Below are positions 33,708-42,465 of a stretch of 64,000 nucleotides of DNA, piece after piece. Under the pieces are notes generated by a model. It saw nothing but the letters and a program-made list of their open reading frames with translations. It was not told where the DNA came from and searched no databases. A program made the translations under genes and the position numbers. Source of the stretch: Paenisporosarcina antarctica (GTDB taxonomy: Bacteria > Bacillota > Bacilli > Bacillales_A > Planococcaceae); the NCBI RefSeq assembly GCF_004367585.1, contig NZ_CP038015.1, positions 3,664,001 to 3,728,000 of the forward strand, written 5' to 3'. Each line of letters opens with the position of its first letter. The stretch's first letter is position 1.

Positions 33708-35109
33708 GAGACCATCCATTCAAACTTATTGGACTTCTCGATACCTCGTTACATTAATTTTCGGTCTTTTTATTATCGGGTTTTTAGCTGTTTTATGGAT
33801 TCGCCAAACCACTCTATCACACAACTTAGATTTAACCCGAATTGTGGTCAATGAAATGGCCGATCGAGCGGTTTCGGATAGCGGGAATTTTAATGATGAT
33901 CCTCGTTTTTTATCTATTCTAGAACGACGTGGTGAGGCATTTCCTATTGAAACGCGACCTTTAACTTATGTTGTTAATTCCGATGGCACAGTTCTTTTTC
34001 ATCAACAAGGTCCTGGACGACGTAATGAAACCGATACTAAAATGATCCCTACTTATATTTTCGAAAAAACTGAAGTGAAGTTTGAACTTAATGGAGAAGT
34101 CGCCTACGCAGTCAGTGCGCCTATTTTAGACGATTCAGAAACTACCGGATATATCGTCATGATTCAACGAAAGCAAGATTTACTAAACACGAATCAAGAA
34201 TATCGATTACTCTTTATCATGCTGGCTTCAATTGGATTACTTGGCTACGGAGTCATTTTTTATTTAGCTAAACAATTAGCAAAACCCATTAGAAGGGTTG
34301 CTTTTGCCGCTCAACAAATTGAACGAGGCTCTTATGAAATTTCTTTACCTTCAAGTAAGGAAATTAAAGAAGAAGAAATAAGTGATTTAGTCGACGCATT
34401 TAAAACCATGTCTTCTCGTCTCTCACACTTAGAAGAATTAAGGTCTGAGTTGCTAGCGGGTGTATCTCATGATTTGAAAACACCTGTCACTTCTATTAGT
34501 GGTTTGTTACAAGCTGTAAACGAGGAAGTCGTCACTGGAGATGAGGCGAAGGAATTTATCGAGATATCCTTAAAGGAAACACAACGTCTACAGCACATGA
34601 TTGACTCCCTTCTAGATTTCAACTCATTCGCTGCGGGTGGAATTCCTATCTATCCGACGAAAACACAGTTATTTCCTTTTGTTTCTGAAATAATGAAGCA
34701 ATGGCAAACAACAGTGACAGACATTGATATGACCATTGACATTAAAAATCCATTAAATGAACTCGAAGCATCCATTGATCCGATAAAAGTAGAACAAATC
34801 CTTATCAACTTGGCTCAAAACGCTCGTCATGCCATAAAAGCTGATGGACAAATCAAGGTAAATTTTATTAATAATGAACACAGTGTTGAGATTCAATTAC
34901 AAGATAATGGTTCGGGCATTCCTCAAGACGAACACCCCTTTATTTTCGAACGCTTTTATCGAGGGAACGATAAGAAGTTACAAATTCGGGGACTTGGATT
35001 AGGGCTCTCTTACTCTCGCATGATTGCTCTTGCACATGGTGGAGATTTACGATTAGTTGAAAGCTCAAACAAAGGCTCTATTTTCAGTTTAACTTTACCT
35101 AAAAAATAG
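33691..35109 (+). CDS. Sensor histidine kinase
   Basis: 472 residues: membrane helix near 16-38, an extracellular sensor loop of about 115 residues, a second helix near 165-187, HAMP, HisKA (GVSHDLKTPVTSI with the phosphoaccepting His) and HATPase (NLAQNARHAI, DNGSGIP, GLGLGLSYSR). The ATG at 33691 was preferred to the ATG at 33682, which is too near the GGGATGGGG site. The sensed signal is not evident. Confidence 0.9.
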   Translation: MSKPIKRPSIQTYWTSRYLVTLIFGLFIIGFLAVLWIRQTTLSHNLDLTRIVVNEMADRAVSDSGNFNDDPRFLSILERRGEAFPIETRPLTYVVNSDGTVLFHQQGPGRRNETDTKMIPTYIFEKTEVKFELNGEVAYAVSAPILDDSETTGYIVMIQRKQDLLNTNQEYRLLFIMLASIGLLGYGVIFYLAKQLAKPIRRVAFAAQQIERGSYEISLPSSKEIKEEEISDLVDAFKTMSSRLSHLEELRSELLAGVSHDLKTPVTSISGLLQAVNEEVVTGDEAKEFIEISLKETQRLQHMIDSLLDFNSFAAGGIPIYPTKTQLFPFVSEIMKQWQTTVTDIDMTIDIKNPLNELEASIDPIKVEQILINLAQNARHAIKADGQIKVNFINNEHSVEIQLQDNGSGIPQDEHPFIFERFYRGNDKKLQIRGLGLGLSYSRMIALAHGGDLRLVESSNKGSIFSLTLPKK

Positions 35110-35155
35110 TAGAAAGCGGCTTTAGATAAATTTCCGTGGAAGTAGGTAGCTCATT

Positions 35156-35425
35156 TTAAGAGGACTTTTGCATCGTAAGTAATCTGATTTTTGATTGGCA
35201 ACACTCAACTAACAGAATGGATAACTTTTTCCCAATATTAAAGTCATGTGGTCTCGCCCACACATCTTGAAACACTTGGCGTAAAATTTGCTCACAGATG
35301 GCATCATCAGCAACAGCGCGGTACGAAATTTTCCATAATAGTTGAGAATAACGGTCATATAAATCCACCAAAGACTGTTGTTCCTGGTTAGAAAGTCTGA
35401 TAATTAAACGCTCATCTGTAGTCAT
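35156..35425 (-). CDS. Stand-alone sigma-70 region 2-like protein
   Basis: 89 residues resembling region 2 of ECF sigma factors: QQSLVDLYDRYSQLLWKISY corresponds to the core-binding helix, ICEQILRQVFQDVWARP to the region 2.2 (E-D-Q-F-type) helix, then LSILLVECCQSKIRLL. Region 4 and any -35 recognition helix are absent, and the sequence ends normally. The ribosome site GAAAGGAG is well spaced. It could be a split-sigma subunit, an antisigma decoy or a decaying ECF gene. Convergent with the kinase gene. Confidence 0.65.
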   Translation of the reverse strand: MTTDERLIIRLSNQEQQSLVDLYDRYSQLLWKISYRAVADDAICEQILRQVFQDVWARPHDFNIGKKLSILLVECCQSKIRLLTMQKSS

Positions 35426-35512
35426 CTTGTCACGCTCCTTTCCCTAAAATTACCCCACAAACTTATTACGAAACATTTCAATGTGCTAATTAGTTTATTA
35501 TTTGAAATATTA

Positions 35513-35550
35513 TAAAAAGCACTTGAATGGTAGATACTTCAAGTGCTTTT
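35513..35550. terminator. Orphan bidirectional hairpin
   Basis: AAAAAGCACTTGA pairs with TCAAGTGCTTTT; T runs are short on both strands. It lies 88 bases upstream of the sigma-like gene, where no minus-strand gene needs it, and well past the kinase gene. Confidence 0.6.
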
Positions 35551-35839
35551 CGCTCATCATTTATTTTAAATATGATCATCTTTTCTTCTGCTTTATTGTA
35601 AAAAAACCTGATTCTAACGATAAATATTAGACATATTGAAATCGATACAAAGAAAAGACGTTAATAAACTCCGATCAATCGAAAAAACATACTTGTTAAC
35701 GGAATAATTTTTAGTGTGTCAGTACATATTCCCTGTTAGTTTACTACCATATTCTGTGCTTATTGATGAGTCCGCCGTTTCCAAAACCTCTATTAGTGCA
35801 TTTATTAATAGATATAGATTGAATGGAGGTGAAATCATT

Positions 35840-36085
35840 ATGTATCGTCATATGCGACCTCACTGTGGAAATCCCGCAGTTCAACCAATTGTGTGCCCGC
35901 CTTTATGCCGTTTTAGAGACACCTTTATCGAGAGAGAAGTTCCTCATATTCAACCTTTGATTAATGTAACTAGACAACATATTGTCGACGTACCAAAAAC
36001 TTACTATAGAGAGATTAATGAAACGGTTGTCGTTCCTCCAAACCAAATACCTGGAATGCCTCCTTATGGTTATGGCCGTCGATAA
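35840..36085 (+). CDS. cotD: Spore coat protein CotD family
   Basis: 81 residues. HMRPHCGNPAVQPIVCPPL at the start and the VPHIQPLINVTRQHIVDVPKT core match the CotD pattern (PIV-x-P, VPHIHP, TNVNH), though with fewer His and Cys than B. subtilis CotD. The tail is Pro/Gly/Tyr-rich. The ATG at 35840 follows GGAGGTG; the longer upstream frame has no ribosome site. Expected in the inner spore coat, made late in the mother cell. Confidence 0.8.
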   Translation: MYRHMRPHCGNPAVQPIVCPPLCRFRDTFIEREVPHIQPLINVTRQHIVDVPKTYYREINETVVVPPNQIPGMPPYGYGRR

Positions 36086-36191
36086 AAGTCCTATTGGATT
36101 TACCTTTTTGAACGAATTCCCCACGACTTTCTAACCTCTCTCCTTATATTATGATATTTTCACTAAAAATGATGCGGTTCTCCATTAATTG

Positions 36192-36235
36192 AAAAAACCC
36201 CGATTGCCAGTTTTCTCCTGACAATCGGGGTTTTC
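36192..36235. terminator. Bidirectional terminator between cotD and the ABC transporter
   Basis: AAAACCCCGATTG pairs perfectly with CAATCGGGGTTTT with T runs on both sides. Confidence 0.9.
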
Positions 36236-36239
36236 CTAT

Positions 36240-36962
36240 TTAATCGACTAACTGAATGAATTGTCTTGTTCGTTCGTGCGTTGGATTTCCAAAGAATGTC
36301 TCTGGATCAGCGGACTCAATGATACGTCCTTCATCCAGCATAATGATGCGATTAGCTACATTACGTGCGAACTTCATTTCATGCGTCACGACGATCATGG
36401 TCATGCCTTCTTGCGCTAATTGCTGCATAACTGCCAACACTTCTCCCACTAATTCCGGGTCGAGTGCTGACGTGGGTTCATCGAATAATAATACTTTTGG
36501 TTCCATCGCGAGTGAGCGGGCGATGGCAACACGCTGTTTTTGTCCACCTGATAGTTTACTCGGATACACATCTGCTTTATCAGACAATCCGACTTTTTCA
36601 AGCAGCTGTTTCGCCAAGGTAATGGCATCGGCTTTCTTCATCTTCTTCACAATCATCGGCGCTTCTATGACATTTTCTAATACCGTCATATGTGGGAATA
36701 AGTTAAAGTGTTGGAACACCATTCCTACTTCAGCTCGAATTTTTGAGAGCTTATCATTCTTTGGGTTGACTAAGTGTCCATCAATTTCGATGGTTCCTTC
36801 ATTAATACGTTCTAAAAAGTTAAAGCATCTAAGCAATGTACTTTTACCTGACCCACTAACCCCGACCAGAACGACCACTTCAGAAGGAGCGACTTCGAGA
36901 TCAATGCCTTTTAATACTTCTAAATCGCCAAACGATTTATGAATATTCGTCCCTTTTAACAT
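36240..36962 (-). CDS. Polar amino acid ABC transporter ATPase (GlnQ type)
   Basis: 240 residues. Walker A GVSGSGKST, Q-loop VFQHFNLFPH, signature LSGGQKQR, Walker B VLLFDEPTSALDPE and the switch His in VVTHEM are complete. Close in pattern to GlnQ/TcyN ATPases for polar amino acids. AGGAGGG precedes the ATG. Last gene of the regulator-binding protein-permease-ATPase operon. Confidence 0.93.
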   Translation of the reverse strand: MLKGTNIHKSFGDLEVLKGIDLEVAPSEVVVLVGVSGSGKSTLLRCFNFLERINEGTIEIDGHLVNPKNDKLSKIRAEVGMVFQHFNLFPHMTVLENVIEAPMIVKKMKKADAITLAKQLLEKVGLSDKADVYPSKLSGGQKQRVAIARSLAMEPKVLLFDEPTSALDPELVGEVLAVMQQLAQEGMTMIVVTHEMKFARNVANRIIMLDEGRIIESADPETFFGNPTHERTRQFIQLVD

Positions 36963-36977
36963 ATGCGTCCCTCCTTC

Positions 36978-37640
36978 TTATTTGTCGACATTTAGTTTGT
37001 TTTCATACAGTTTCAATAAATAGGTGAAGATCATCACGAGCACTAAATAATACACCCCGACCACTAAATACGTTTCTAATGATTGGAATGACTGCGCTGC
37101 TTCACGGTTTGCGATGGAGAATAACTCTGACACCCCAATAATATAAACTAAAGATGAATCTTTCAATGTAATAATAAACTGATTACCAAGCGGCGGAATC
37201 GAGCGTTTTAAAGCTTGCGGGAAAACAATACGACGCATACTTTGCGTTCTTGTCATTCCTAGTGAGCTACTCGCTTCACGCTGCCCTTTATCAATCCCTT
37301 GTATAGCTCCACGGAAAATCTCCGCGATGTATGCCCCGTTATGAATACCGAGTGCAATCGCTCCTGCCCAGAAACCCGAGAGGACGATGAGTGTCGTAAT
37401 CCCAAAATATAAAAACATAATTTGGACAATTAACGGTGTACCTCGAATAATCGTAATGTATAAATTAGCAATTGTTTGTAGTATTTTGGAGCGTGAAATT
37501 TTCATTAGTGCAAAGATTAACCCGAGAGATGTACCTAAAACGAGAGCGACAGCCGTAATTTGCAAGGTGGTGAGTGTCGCTTCTAGGAAACCTGGATACG
37601 TTCGCAAAAAGACTTCAACTACCGTTTTTAAAAGTTCCAT
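36978..37640 (-). CDS. Polar amino acid ABC transporter permease
   Basis: 220 residues with five membrane helices, HisM/GlnP type: LTTLQITAVALVLG, RGTPLIVQIMFLYFG and the EAA loop EASSSLGMTRTQSMRRIVFPQA. A single permease gene suggests a homodimer. AAGGGAG lies before the ATG, and the gene starts 24 bases after the binding protein. Confidence 0.92.
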   Translation of the reverse strand: MELLKTVVEVFLRTYPGFLEATLTTLQITAVALVLGTSLGLIFALMKISRSKILQTIANLYITIIRGTPLIVQIMFLYFGITTLIVLSGFWAGAIALGIHNGAYIAEIFRGAIQGIDKGQREASSSLGMTRTQSMRRIVFPQALKRSIPPLGNQFIITLKDSSLVYIIGVSELFSIANREAAQSFQSLETYLVVGVYYLVLVMIFTYLLKLYENKLNVDK

Positions 37641-37664
37641 AGTAATCTCCCTTTCTCTTCCAAA

Positions 37665-38498
37665 TTAATTCAGAATGTCAATACCTTCTAAATCAACATC
37701 AAGAAGATTACGTTCGAACCATTTGTTTGAGATTTCTTCATATGTGCCATCTGCCACTATTTCTTCAATCGCTTTATTAATACCTTCTAATAATTCCTTA
37801 TCTTCTTTACGTAAAGCCACTGCCGCTTGTTCAATCCACAATGGTTCGCCTACATCTTTAATTTCCAACCCAGCTGCAATGGCTTCAAAACCAACTACGT
37901 CCGCTGTAATGACGGCATCTAATCGGCCTTCAACCGTTAAATCATTTAACGCCACAACATCACTATTATAGTACTTAACATCATCCGTATATCCTTTTGC
38001 CGCAGTATCGTACGTACTTTGTGCAACAACACCGATTCGTTTACCTTCTAAATCTTCTGCAGAAGTGATTTCATCACTACCTTCTGGCACGAAAATCATC
38101 CCACCCGAGTAGTAGTAAGGATCTGAGAAGTTTACGCGTTCTGCACGTTCAGCTGTAATGGCCATTGATCCAATAATGACATCAAAATTACTAGCCAGTA
38201 GAGATTGTGTAATGGTTTCCCATGGGGTTGTGATTGGATTTGGTTCTAAGCCCATTTTTTCGGCAATAGCTGCGCCGATTTCCACGTCAAAACCAGTAAG
38301 TTCACCAGCTTCTTCATAGTTAAATGGTTTGTATAAACCACTTGAAGCGTATGTTAACTTGCCATCTTCTTTTAAGTTATATCCTGACTCTTCGCCTGAC
38401 CCAGCGCTATCTGTCGTTTCTTCTTTATCACTTCCGCAACCTGCGATTAACATAGCTGTAGCAGCGACTGCAGTTAAAAATGAGAACTTCTTTTTCAT
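37665..38498 (-). CDS. Amino acid ABC transporter substrate-binding lipoprotein
   Basis: 277 residues. Lipobox LIAGC near residue 20, acidic linker, then a family 3 binding domain (GKLTYASSGLYKPFNYEEAGELTGFDVEI, PWETITQSLLASNFDVI in shortened form) with the Arg/Asp ligand residues typical of polar amino acids (MAITAERAERVNFSDPYY). The ligand cannot be fixed; glutamine, cystine or arginine are possible. Ribosome site AGGGGAG. Confidence 0.9.
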   Translation of the reverse strand: MKKKFSFLTAVAATAMLIAGCGSDKEETTDSAGSGEESGYNLKEDGKLTYASSGLYKPFNYEEAGELTGFDVEIGAAIAEKMGLEPNPITTPWETITQSLLASNFDVIIGSMAITAERAERVNFSDPYYYSGGMIFVPEGSDEITSAEDLEGKRIGVVAQSTYDTAAKGYTDDVKYYNSDVVALNDLTVEGRLDAVITADVVGFEAIAAGLEIKDVGEPLWIEQAAVALRKEDKELLEGINKAIEEIVADGTYEEISNKWFERNLLDVDLEGIDILN

Positions 38499-38549
38499 AA
38501 TGAATCTCCCCTTATACGTTTAGTTTTAGTTGTCATCAGTTCGGTCGTT

Positions 38550-39398
38550 TCATTTAGATGTAAAAATAGCTTTCCGTTCATACATGTCTTCAACGCGCGC
38601 TAAATTTTGCTTTACTTTCTCATGTTCTTTCACATAAATGAATCGCATGACTGAAGTTATTAACGCATGAACAGCTGTGTAGGAATCAATACTTAAATTC
38701 GTCGTAACTGGTACAAATAATACTTCATCCCCATATTGGGTGACTGGGGCTTCTTTCTTATCAGTGATAACGATAACCGTTGCACCTTGTTCTTTTGCTG
38801 TTTGCAATGTTTCCATTACATTTTTCGTATACCGTGGAAAGGCAAAAGCAATGACCACATCATCTGCTGTTAATTTAGATAGTTGGAAATAGTATTGCAC
38901 ATCTCCCTGCATTAACAGTTCTGTGTGATCGAGTACCATGTTCATCCAATGCGTAAACGAATAGGCTAAACCGTAATCGAAAAAGTTGCTTGTCACATAT
39001 ATTTTCTTAGCTGAGCTAATCAAATCCACAACTTGAAGCAACTGCTCTTCTTGCATGGTTTCCTTCAAATGCGAAATGCTCTTAATATCTGCATCAAGCA
39101 AATTTTTCACAATGGATTGTGACGTATATTCCGTTGTATCTTCATCTGCTACCTGTTCAATACGTTGCTTTGCAAGTTTTTTTTGAATGACATGCTGAAA
39201 TTCTGAAAACCCTTTAAACCCCAGTTTCTGTGCCCACCTAATAACGGTTGATTCACTGACACCTACTTTTTTCCCAATTTCAAGAGCCGAAGAAAATGCT
39301 AACACGATTTGATTTTCTTTAAACAAATCCGCAATCCTCTTTTGTCCTGCAGAAAAATCATTATAGGAATTTTCAATTTTATGCAGTAATACCTTCAT
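38550..39398 (-). CDS. RpiR-family transcriptional regulator
   Basis: 282 residues. An N-terminal helix-turn-helix (KKVGVSESTVIRWAQKLGFKG) and a C-terminal SIS sugar-isomerase domain (IYVTSNFFDYGLAYSF, VVIAFAFPRYTKNVMET). RpiR proteins usually sense phosphosugars. The ATG at 39398 follows GGAGG. It is 51 bases upstream of the binding protein gene and probably cotranscribed, which makes it the likely regulator of this transporter. Confidence 0.88.
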   Translation of the reverse strand: MKVLLHKIENSYNDFSAGQKRIADLFKENQIVLAFSSALEIGKKVGVSESTVIRWAQKLGFKGFSEFQHVIQKKLAKQRIEQVADEDTTEYTSQSIVKNLLDADIKSISHLKETMQEEQLLQVVDLISSAKKIYVTSNFFDYGLAYSFTHWMNMVLDHTELLMQGDVQYYFQLSKLTADDVVIAFAFPRYTKNVMETLQTAKEQGATVIVITDKKEAPVTQYGDEVLFVPVTTNLSIDSYTAVHALITSVMRFIYVKEHEKVKQNLARVEDMYERKAIFTSK

Positions 39399-39453
39399 TA
39401 AATTACCTCCGAAACACATATCCGAACTGTTTGACTACTTAATTGTAACCCTA

Positions 39454-39495
39454 TGCAGGTTTTCCTGCAAGTTATTATTACATCGTTGTAATAAT
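39454..39495 (-). promoter_or_regulatory. Two palindromes upstream of the RpiR gene
   Basis: ATTATTACA-TCGT-TGTAATAAT (39474-39495) is a perfect 9-base inverted repeat with a 4-base spacer. TGCAGG-TTTT-CCTGCA (39454-39469) is a second perfect repeat 4 bases away. Both lie 56-97 bases before the start codon and are likely operators, the first possibly for RpiR itself. Confidence 0.6.
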
Positions 39496-39551
39496 TTATG
39501 AAAAAAATGGATTGTAATTAAAAGTAGAGTGGTCCCAAAAATTTTCACATC

Positions 39552-39589
39552 AAAAAAACCTACTCGCCACAATTTGGCAAGTAGGTTTT
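39552..39589 (-). terminator. Terminator of the LysM-3D gene
   Basis: AAAACCTACT pairs with AGTAGGTTTT around GCC/GGC; on the minus strand a T run follows. Note it lies downstream of the stop at 39600. Confidence 0.85.
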
Positions 39590-39599
39590 CGTTTATTAG

Positions 39600-40184
39600 T
39601 TATTTTAAGATTTTAATTTTCACCGTTTTGCGTCCCCATTTTAGAGCGCTTGTGCGGTTTGGAATAAACAAATCAATTTTATTTCCTTTAATTGCACTCC
39701 CAGTATCTCCGGCGATAGCATACCCGTAACCTGCTACATGTACTTTAGTACCAAGTTTAATCACTTTTGGATCAACGGCAATAACTTTTAAGTGTGGATT
39801 TTTTCTTAAATTAATTCCTGTCTTCGTTATTCCTGAACATCCTTTACAAAAAGCTGTGTACGCTGTCGCTGAGACCATAAATTCTTTGGCAACCTTAGTA
39901 TTTGATCGAGAAGGTGTTGATTTTTTCGCTACTTTTTTAACTGGTGTTGATTTTTTAGCTACTACTTTTGATTTTAAATTCAACTTTTGATTTGGTATAA
40001 TTAAGTTTGATTTCAAATTATTATATGATTTTATACTATTAACCGAAACTTTGTGCTTTATAGAAATTTTATATAAAGTATCACCTTTTTTAACTGTGTG
40101 GACAGAAGCTGCAGCCTCCGAATCATTGGCAAATGCGACGAGGAACATTAGTACAAAACTTATTACAAAACTAAATTTTTTCAA
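39600..40184 (-). CDS. Secreted LysM and 3D-domain cell wall protein
   Basis: 194 residues: signal peptide (to about 25), one LysM domain (HTVKKGDTLYKISIKHKVSV), a Lys/Ser linker with two KKSTP repeats, and a C-terminal 3D domain. The 3D Asp residues are in VIAVDP, AIAGDTGSAIKG and NKIDLF, as in YocH/YuiC-type muralytic enzymes. TTG at 40184 was chosen because AAAGGAG precedes it; the ATG at 40208 has none. It should bind and cleave peptidoglycan. Confidence 0.85.
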   Translation of the reverse strand: MKKFSFVISFVLMFLVAFANDSEAAASVHTVKKGDTLYKISIKHKVSVNSIKSYNNLKSNLIIPNQKLNLKSKVVAKKSTPVKKVAKKSTPSRSNTKVAKEFMVSATAYTAFCKGCSGITKTGINLRKNPHLKVIAVDPKVIKLGTKVHVAGYGYAIAGDTGSAIKGNKIDLFIPNRTSALKWGRKTVKIKILK

Positions 40185-40427
40185 GTTATTTTCTCCTTTA
40201 ATTCTCATTTGTAGGAATAAAATAACATATCAACATTACAGTCTTGTGACAAAACATAAGACACTTCATTACAATTTGAGGTTTATATATTACTAATACC
40301 ACATAATTTGTAGAATTTTATTTCGACAATATTTTTATGACGAATTTCTCACAGCAAAAAACGAGATATAGAGGGTGTTAGGAATCATATAGACACTCAT
40401 TTAACTGAGGCAATGTCACTTTTCGCA

Positions 40428-41336
40428 TTAATCTTCACTACCTAATATACCGTCATGGGTTAATTCAACATTGACAGCCATTGCTGTCTTCACTCCACTT
40501 GCGGCAGCGATAATTAATTGGGATGGATAGACATTTGATGCCTCACCTGCAACAAAAAATCCTGTTATTTTCGTGTTTCCCACTTCATCTGAATGATGTC
40601 CACCCGTATCGTTTAATTTAATACCCAGAAGTGTACCAAGTTTGGTCGTTTGGAAAAGTTCTGGCGTGGCAAACCCACCCGCTCGCTCTATTACTGTTCC
40701 GTTAACAAGTTCAACTTTTTCTAGCATTCCCTTTTTCCCAATAAGAAGATGTACCGGACTCGTTTCCACTCTCAACTCAGTTTTCTCAATTTGTTTTACT
40801 TGGCTCTTGGTAAGTTTTTGTCCATTTGTAAAAATGACAATATCCTTTGACCAATTAAGTAGCACTTTCGACATATGGAGCGTATAGTCTACGATCCCAA
40901 ATAAAGCTAGGGGCTTATCTCGTAGTTCCCATCCATCGCAATAAGGACAGTTGAATATACTGTTTCCATAGAAGTCGCTTAAGTTTGGGATATTAGGGAA
41001 TTTTTCATATACACCTGTTGCAAGAATTACTTTTCGCGACTTCCATTGTTGGCCTCTTTGCGTTTTAATCAAAAATCCTTCATCCACTTTAGCAATTTCG
41101 ACTACTTTATCTTCCAGTGTTTCAATCATTGGGTATCTAGTGAACTCTTGATGAGCCAACTCTCGAAGTTCGGCTGGTTTTACTCCGTCTCGTGTCAGGA
41201 ATCCGTGTGAAGCAAACGTCACTTTATTACGCGCATTATTGCTATCAACCAAAATCACACGTCTTCTCGCTCGCCCTAATACTAACGCTGCATTTAACCC
41301 AGCTGGACCACCACCAACGATTGTACAATCTTTCAT
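40428..41336 (-). CDS. Thioredoxin reductase-like NAD(P)H:flavin oxidoreductase
   Basis: 302 residues. The FAD loop GGGPAGLNAALVLGRARR starts the protein; CPYCDGWE holds the redox-active CxxC in the middle domain; GFFVAGEAS near the end is the second FAD motif (G-x-x-x-A-G-D type). The NADP loop of classical thioredoxin reductase is poorly kept, so electron donor and partner are uncertain. Cytoplasmic; monocistronic. Confidence 0.85.
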   Translation of the reverse strand: MKDCTIVGGGPAGLNAALVLGRARRRVILVDSNNARNKVTFASHGFLTRDGVKPAELRELAHQEFTRYPMIETLEDKVVEIAKVDEGFLIKTQRGQQWKSRKVILATGVYEKFPNIPNLSDFYGNSIFNCPYCDGWELRDKPLALFGIVDYTLHMSKVLLNWSKDIVIFTNGQKLTKSQVKQIEKTELRVETSPVHLLIGKKGMLEKVELVNGTVIERAGGFATPELFQTTKLGTLLGIKLNDTGGHHSDEVGNTKITGFFVAGEASNVYPSQLIIAAASGVKTAMAVNVELTHDGILGSED

Positions 41337-41565
41337 GCAACTTCCTCCAACTTTTTATTTTGACTACTATGTAGAAACTTTTCTGTGTCTCTTTCCTTTA
41401 TATAAATACTCTCTCCTTCTTTATACTCATTCAAACGGAAGTTTTTTCGTAAGAAAAGCAGCAAGCGCGGTCTAGCTCATTACGAGGGCTGAAGCTTAGG
41501 TGTAATCTCACGCTTGGAGCTAGACATAACAACTCCAAGTAGTAAGGTATCGCTAATTGAATAAC
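41337..41565. other. Intergenic region with a long imperfect hairpin
   Basis: GTCTAGCTC (41469-41477) pairs with GAGCTAGAC (41516-41524), spanning GAAGCTTAGG and flanked by AGCAGCAAGCGCG. It looks like another dispersed intergenic repeat, but no second copy is present in this window. No gene seen. Confidence 0.5.
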
Positions 41566-41617
41566 CAAAAAACATGAACCTCCTGCCACTTTAAAATAAA
41601 GAGACATGAGGTTCATG
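41566..41617 (-). terminator. Terminator of cotF
   Basis: CATGAACCTC pairs with GAGGTTCATG; the minus strand ends in a run of Ts. Confidence 0.85.
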
Positions 41618-41679
41618 AATGGTTAGTTATACAATTTGAGACCTAAGAAAATGTATTCCCTTATTTATGATATTTACTA

Positions 41680-42309
41680 TTAGTTGGGCATGGTACCTGG
41701 TTTAATTTGAGATGGTGCAAAAGAGTTTACAATGGCCATCATATCTTGTTTGGCAAGTTGAGGCACTTGGTAATATTGGTGTTTGTTTTGATAAATGGAA
41801 ACTTCGTATGCCATTTCGATACAGTTCGGAACTGAATCCGCAATCACTCTACGAACCACTGGATTTGTCGTTTCAAGGGCTACCATTGCTTTTAAAGATG
41901 CACTAGTCTTATGAACACCAAGCAAAAAACCTGAAATAATCTCATCCGTTAATTCGTTAGCTGACTGAATTGGCTTTTTCGGTTGTGTTGGTTTAATTCC
42001 ATAAATAAAATCGTTATTTTGTGACATCTTATATGATTGAGTGGGTTTGAAAGGATCTTGCCCTGTTTTAAAACAATCAACGATAATGTTGTATTCTTCT
42101 TGCATAAATTGGAACTGGTTATCCAACATCGTTAATAGTTCTTGATCTTGAATATGTGGGCGCAACAAGACGCATTGGTTTAATCCTGCAACTGCACCCG
42201 ACAATAATTCTTGAACATCAAAAAGTTCATGACCTCCGTGATTCATTTCTGGTGTTACAGGACCAGCCTGCATATTTTCGCTCATTTGACCTTGTTGGTT
42301 TTGTGTCAT
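41680..42309 (-). CDS. Spore coat protein CotF-like
   Basis: 209 residues. A Gln/Asn/Met-rich N-terminus leads into a four-helix, ferritin-like coat-F domain: ELLSGAVAGLNQCVLLRPHIQD and later FLLGVHKTSASLKAMVALETTNP with VRRVIADSVPNCIEMAYEV. Related to B. subtilis CotF and YhcN-neighbour coat-F proteins. The ATG follows GGAGG. Expected in the spore coat. Confidence 0.85.
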   Translation of the reverse strand: MTQNQQGQMSENMQAGPVTPEMNHGGHELFDVQELLSGAVAGLNQCVLLRPHIQDQELLTMLDNQFQFMQEEYNIIVDCFKTGQDPFKPTQSYKMSQNNDFIYGIKPTQPKKPIQSANELTDEIISGFLLGVHKTSASLKAMVALETTNPVVRRVIADSVPNCIEMAYEVSIYQNKHQYYQVPQLAKQDMMAIVNSFAPSQIKPGTMPN

Positions 42310-42381
42310 TTTTTATTTTCCTCCAATTTTCATTTTTATGTGTAACAAATATAGTGTGTGCCAATATATAAAGTGCTATTC

Positions 42382-42432
42382 AAAAAAAAGTGGGCAGAGA
42401 AGCAGGTTTCCTCTGCATCTCTACACACTTTT
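42382..42432 (-). terminator. Terminator of the quinone oxidoreductase gene
   Basis: AAAAGTG...CACTTTT with inner AGAGA/TCTCT and AGG/CCT pairing; a T run lies on the minus strand. Confidence 0.7.
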
Positions 42433-42465
42433 AAAAATTAAAAACGAATCTTAGTATTCATTTAT

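Noticed and set aside
36256-36942. 228-codon frame opposite the ABC ATPase
   Set aside because: It mirrors a complete ATPase with all motifs; its own sequence is low-complexity Ser/Thr and it has no start signal.
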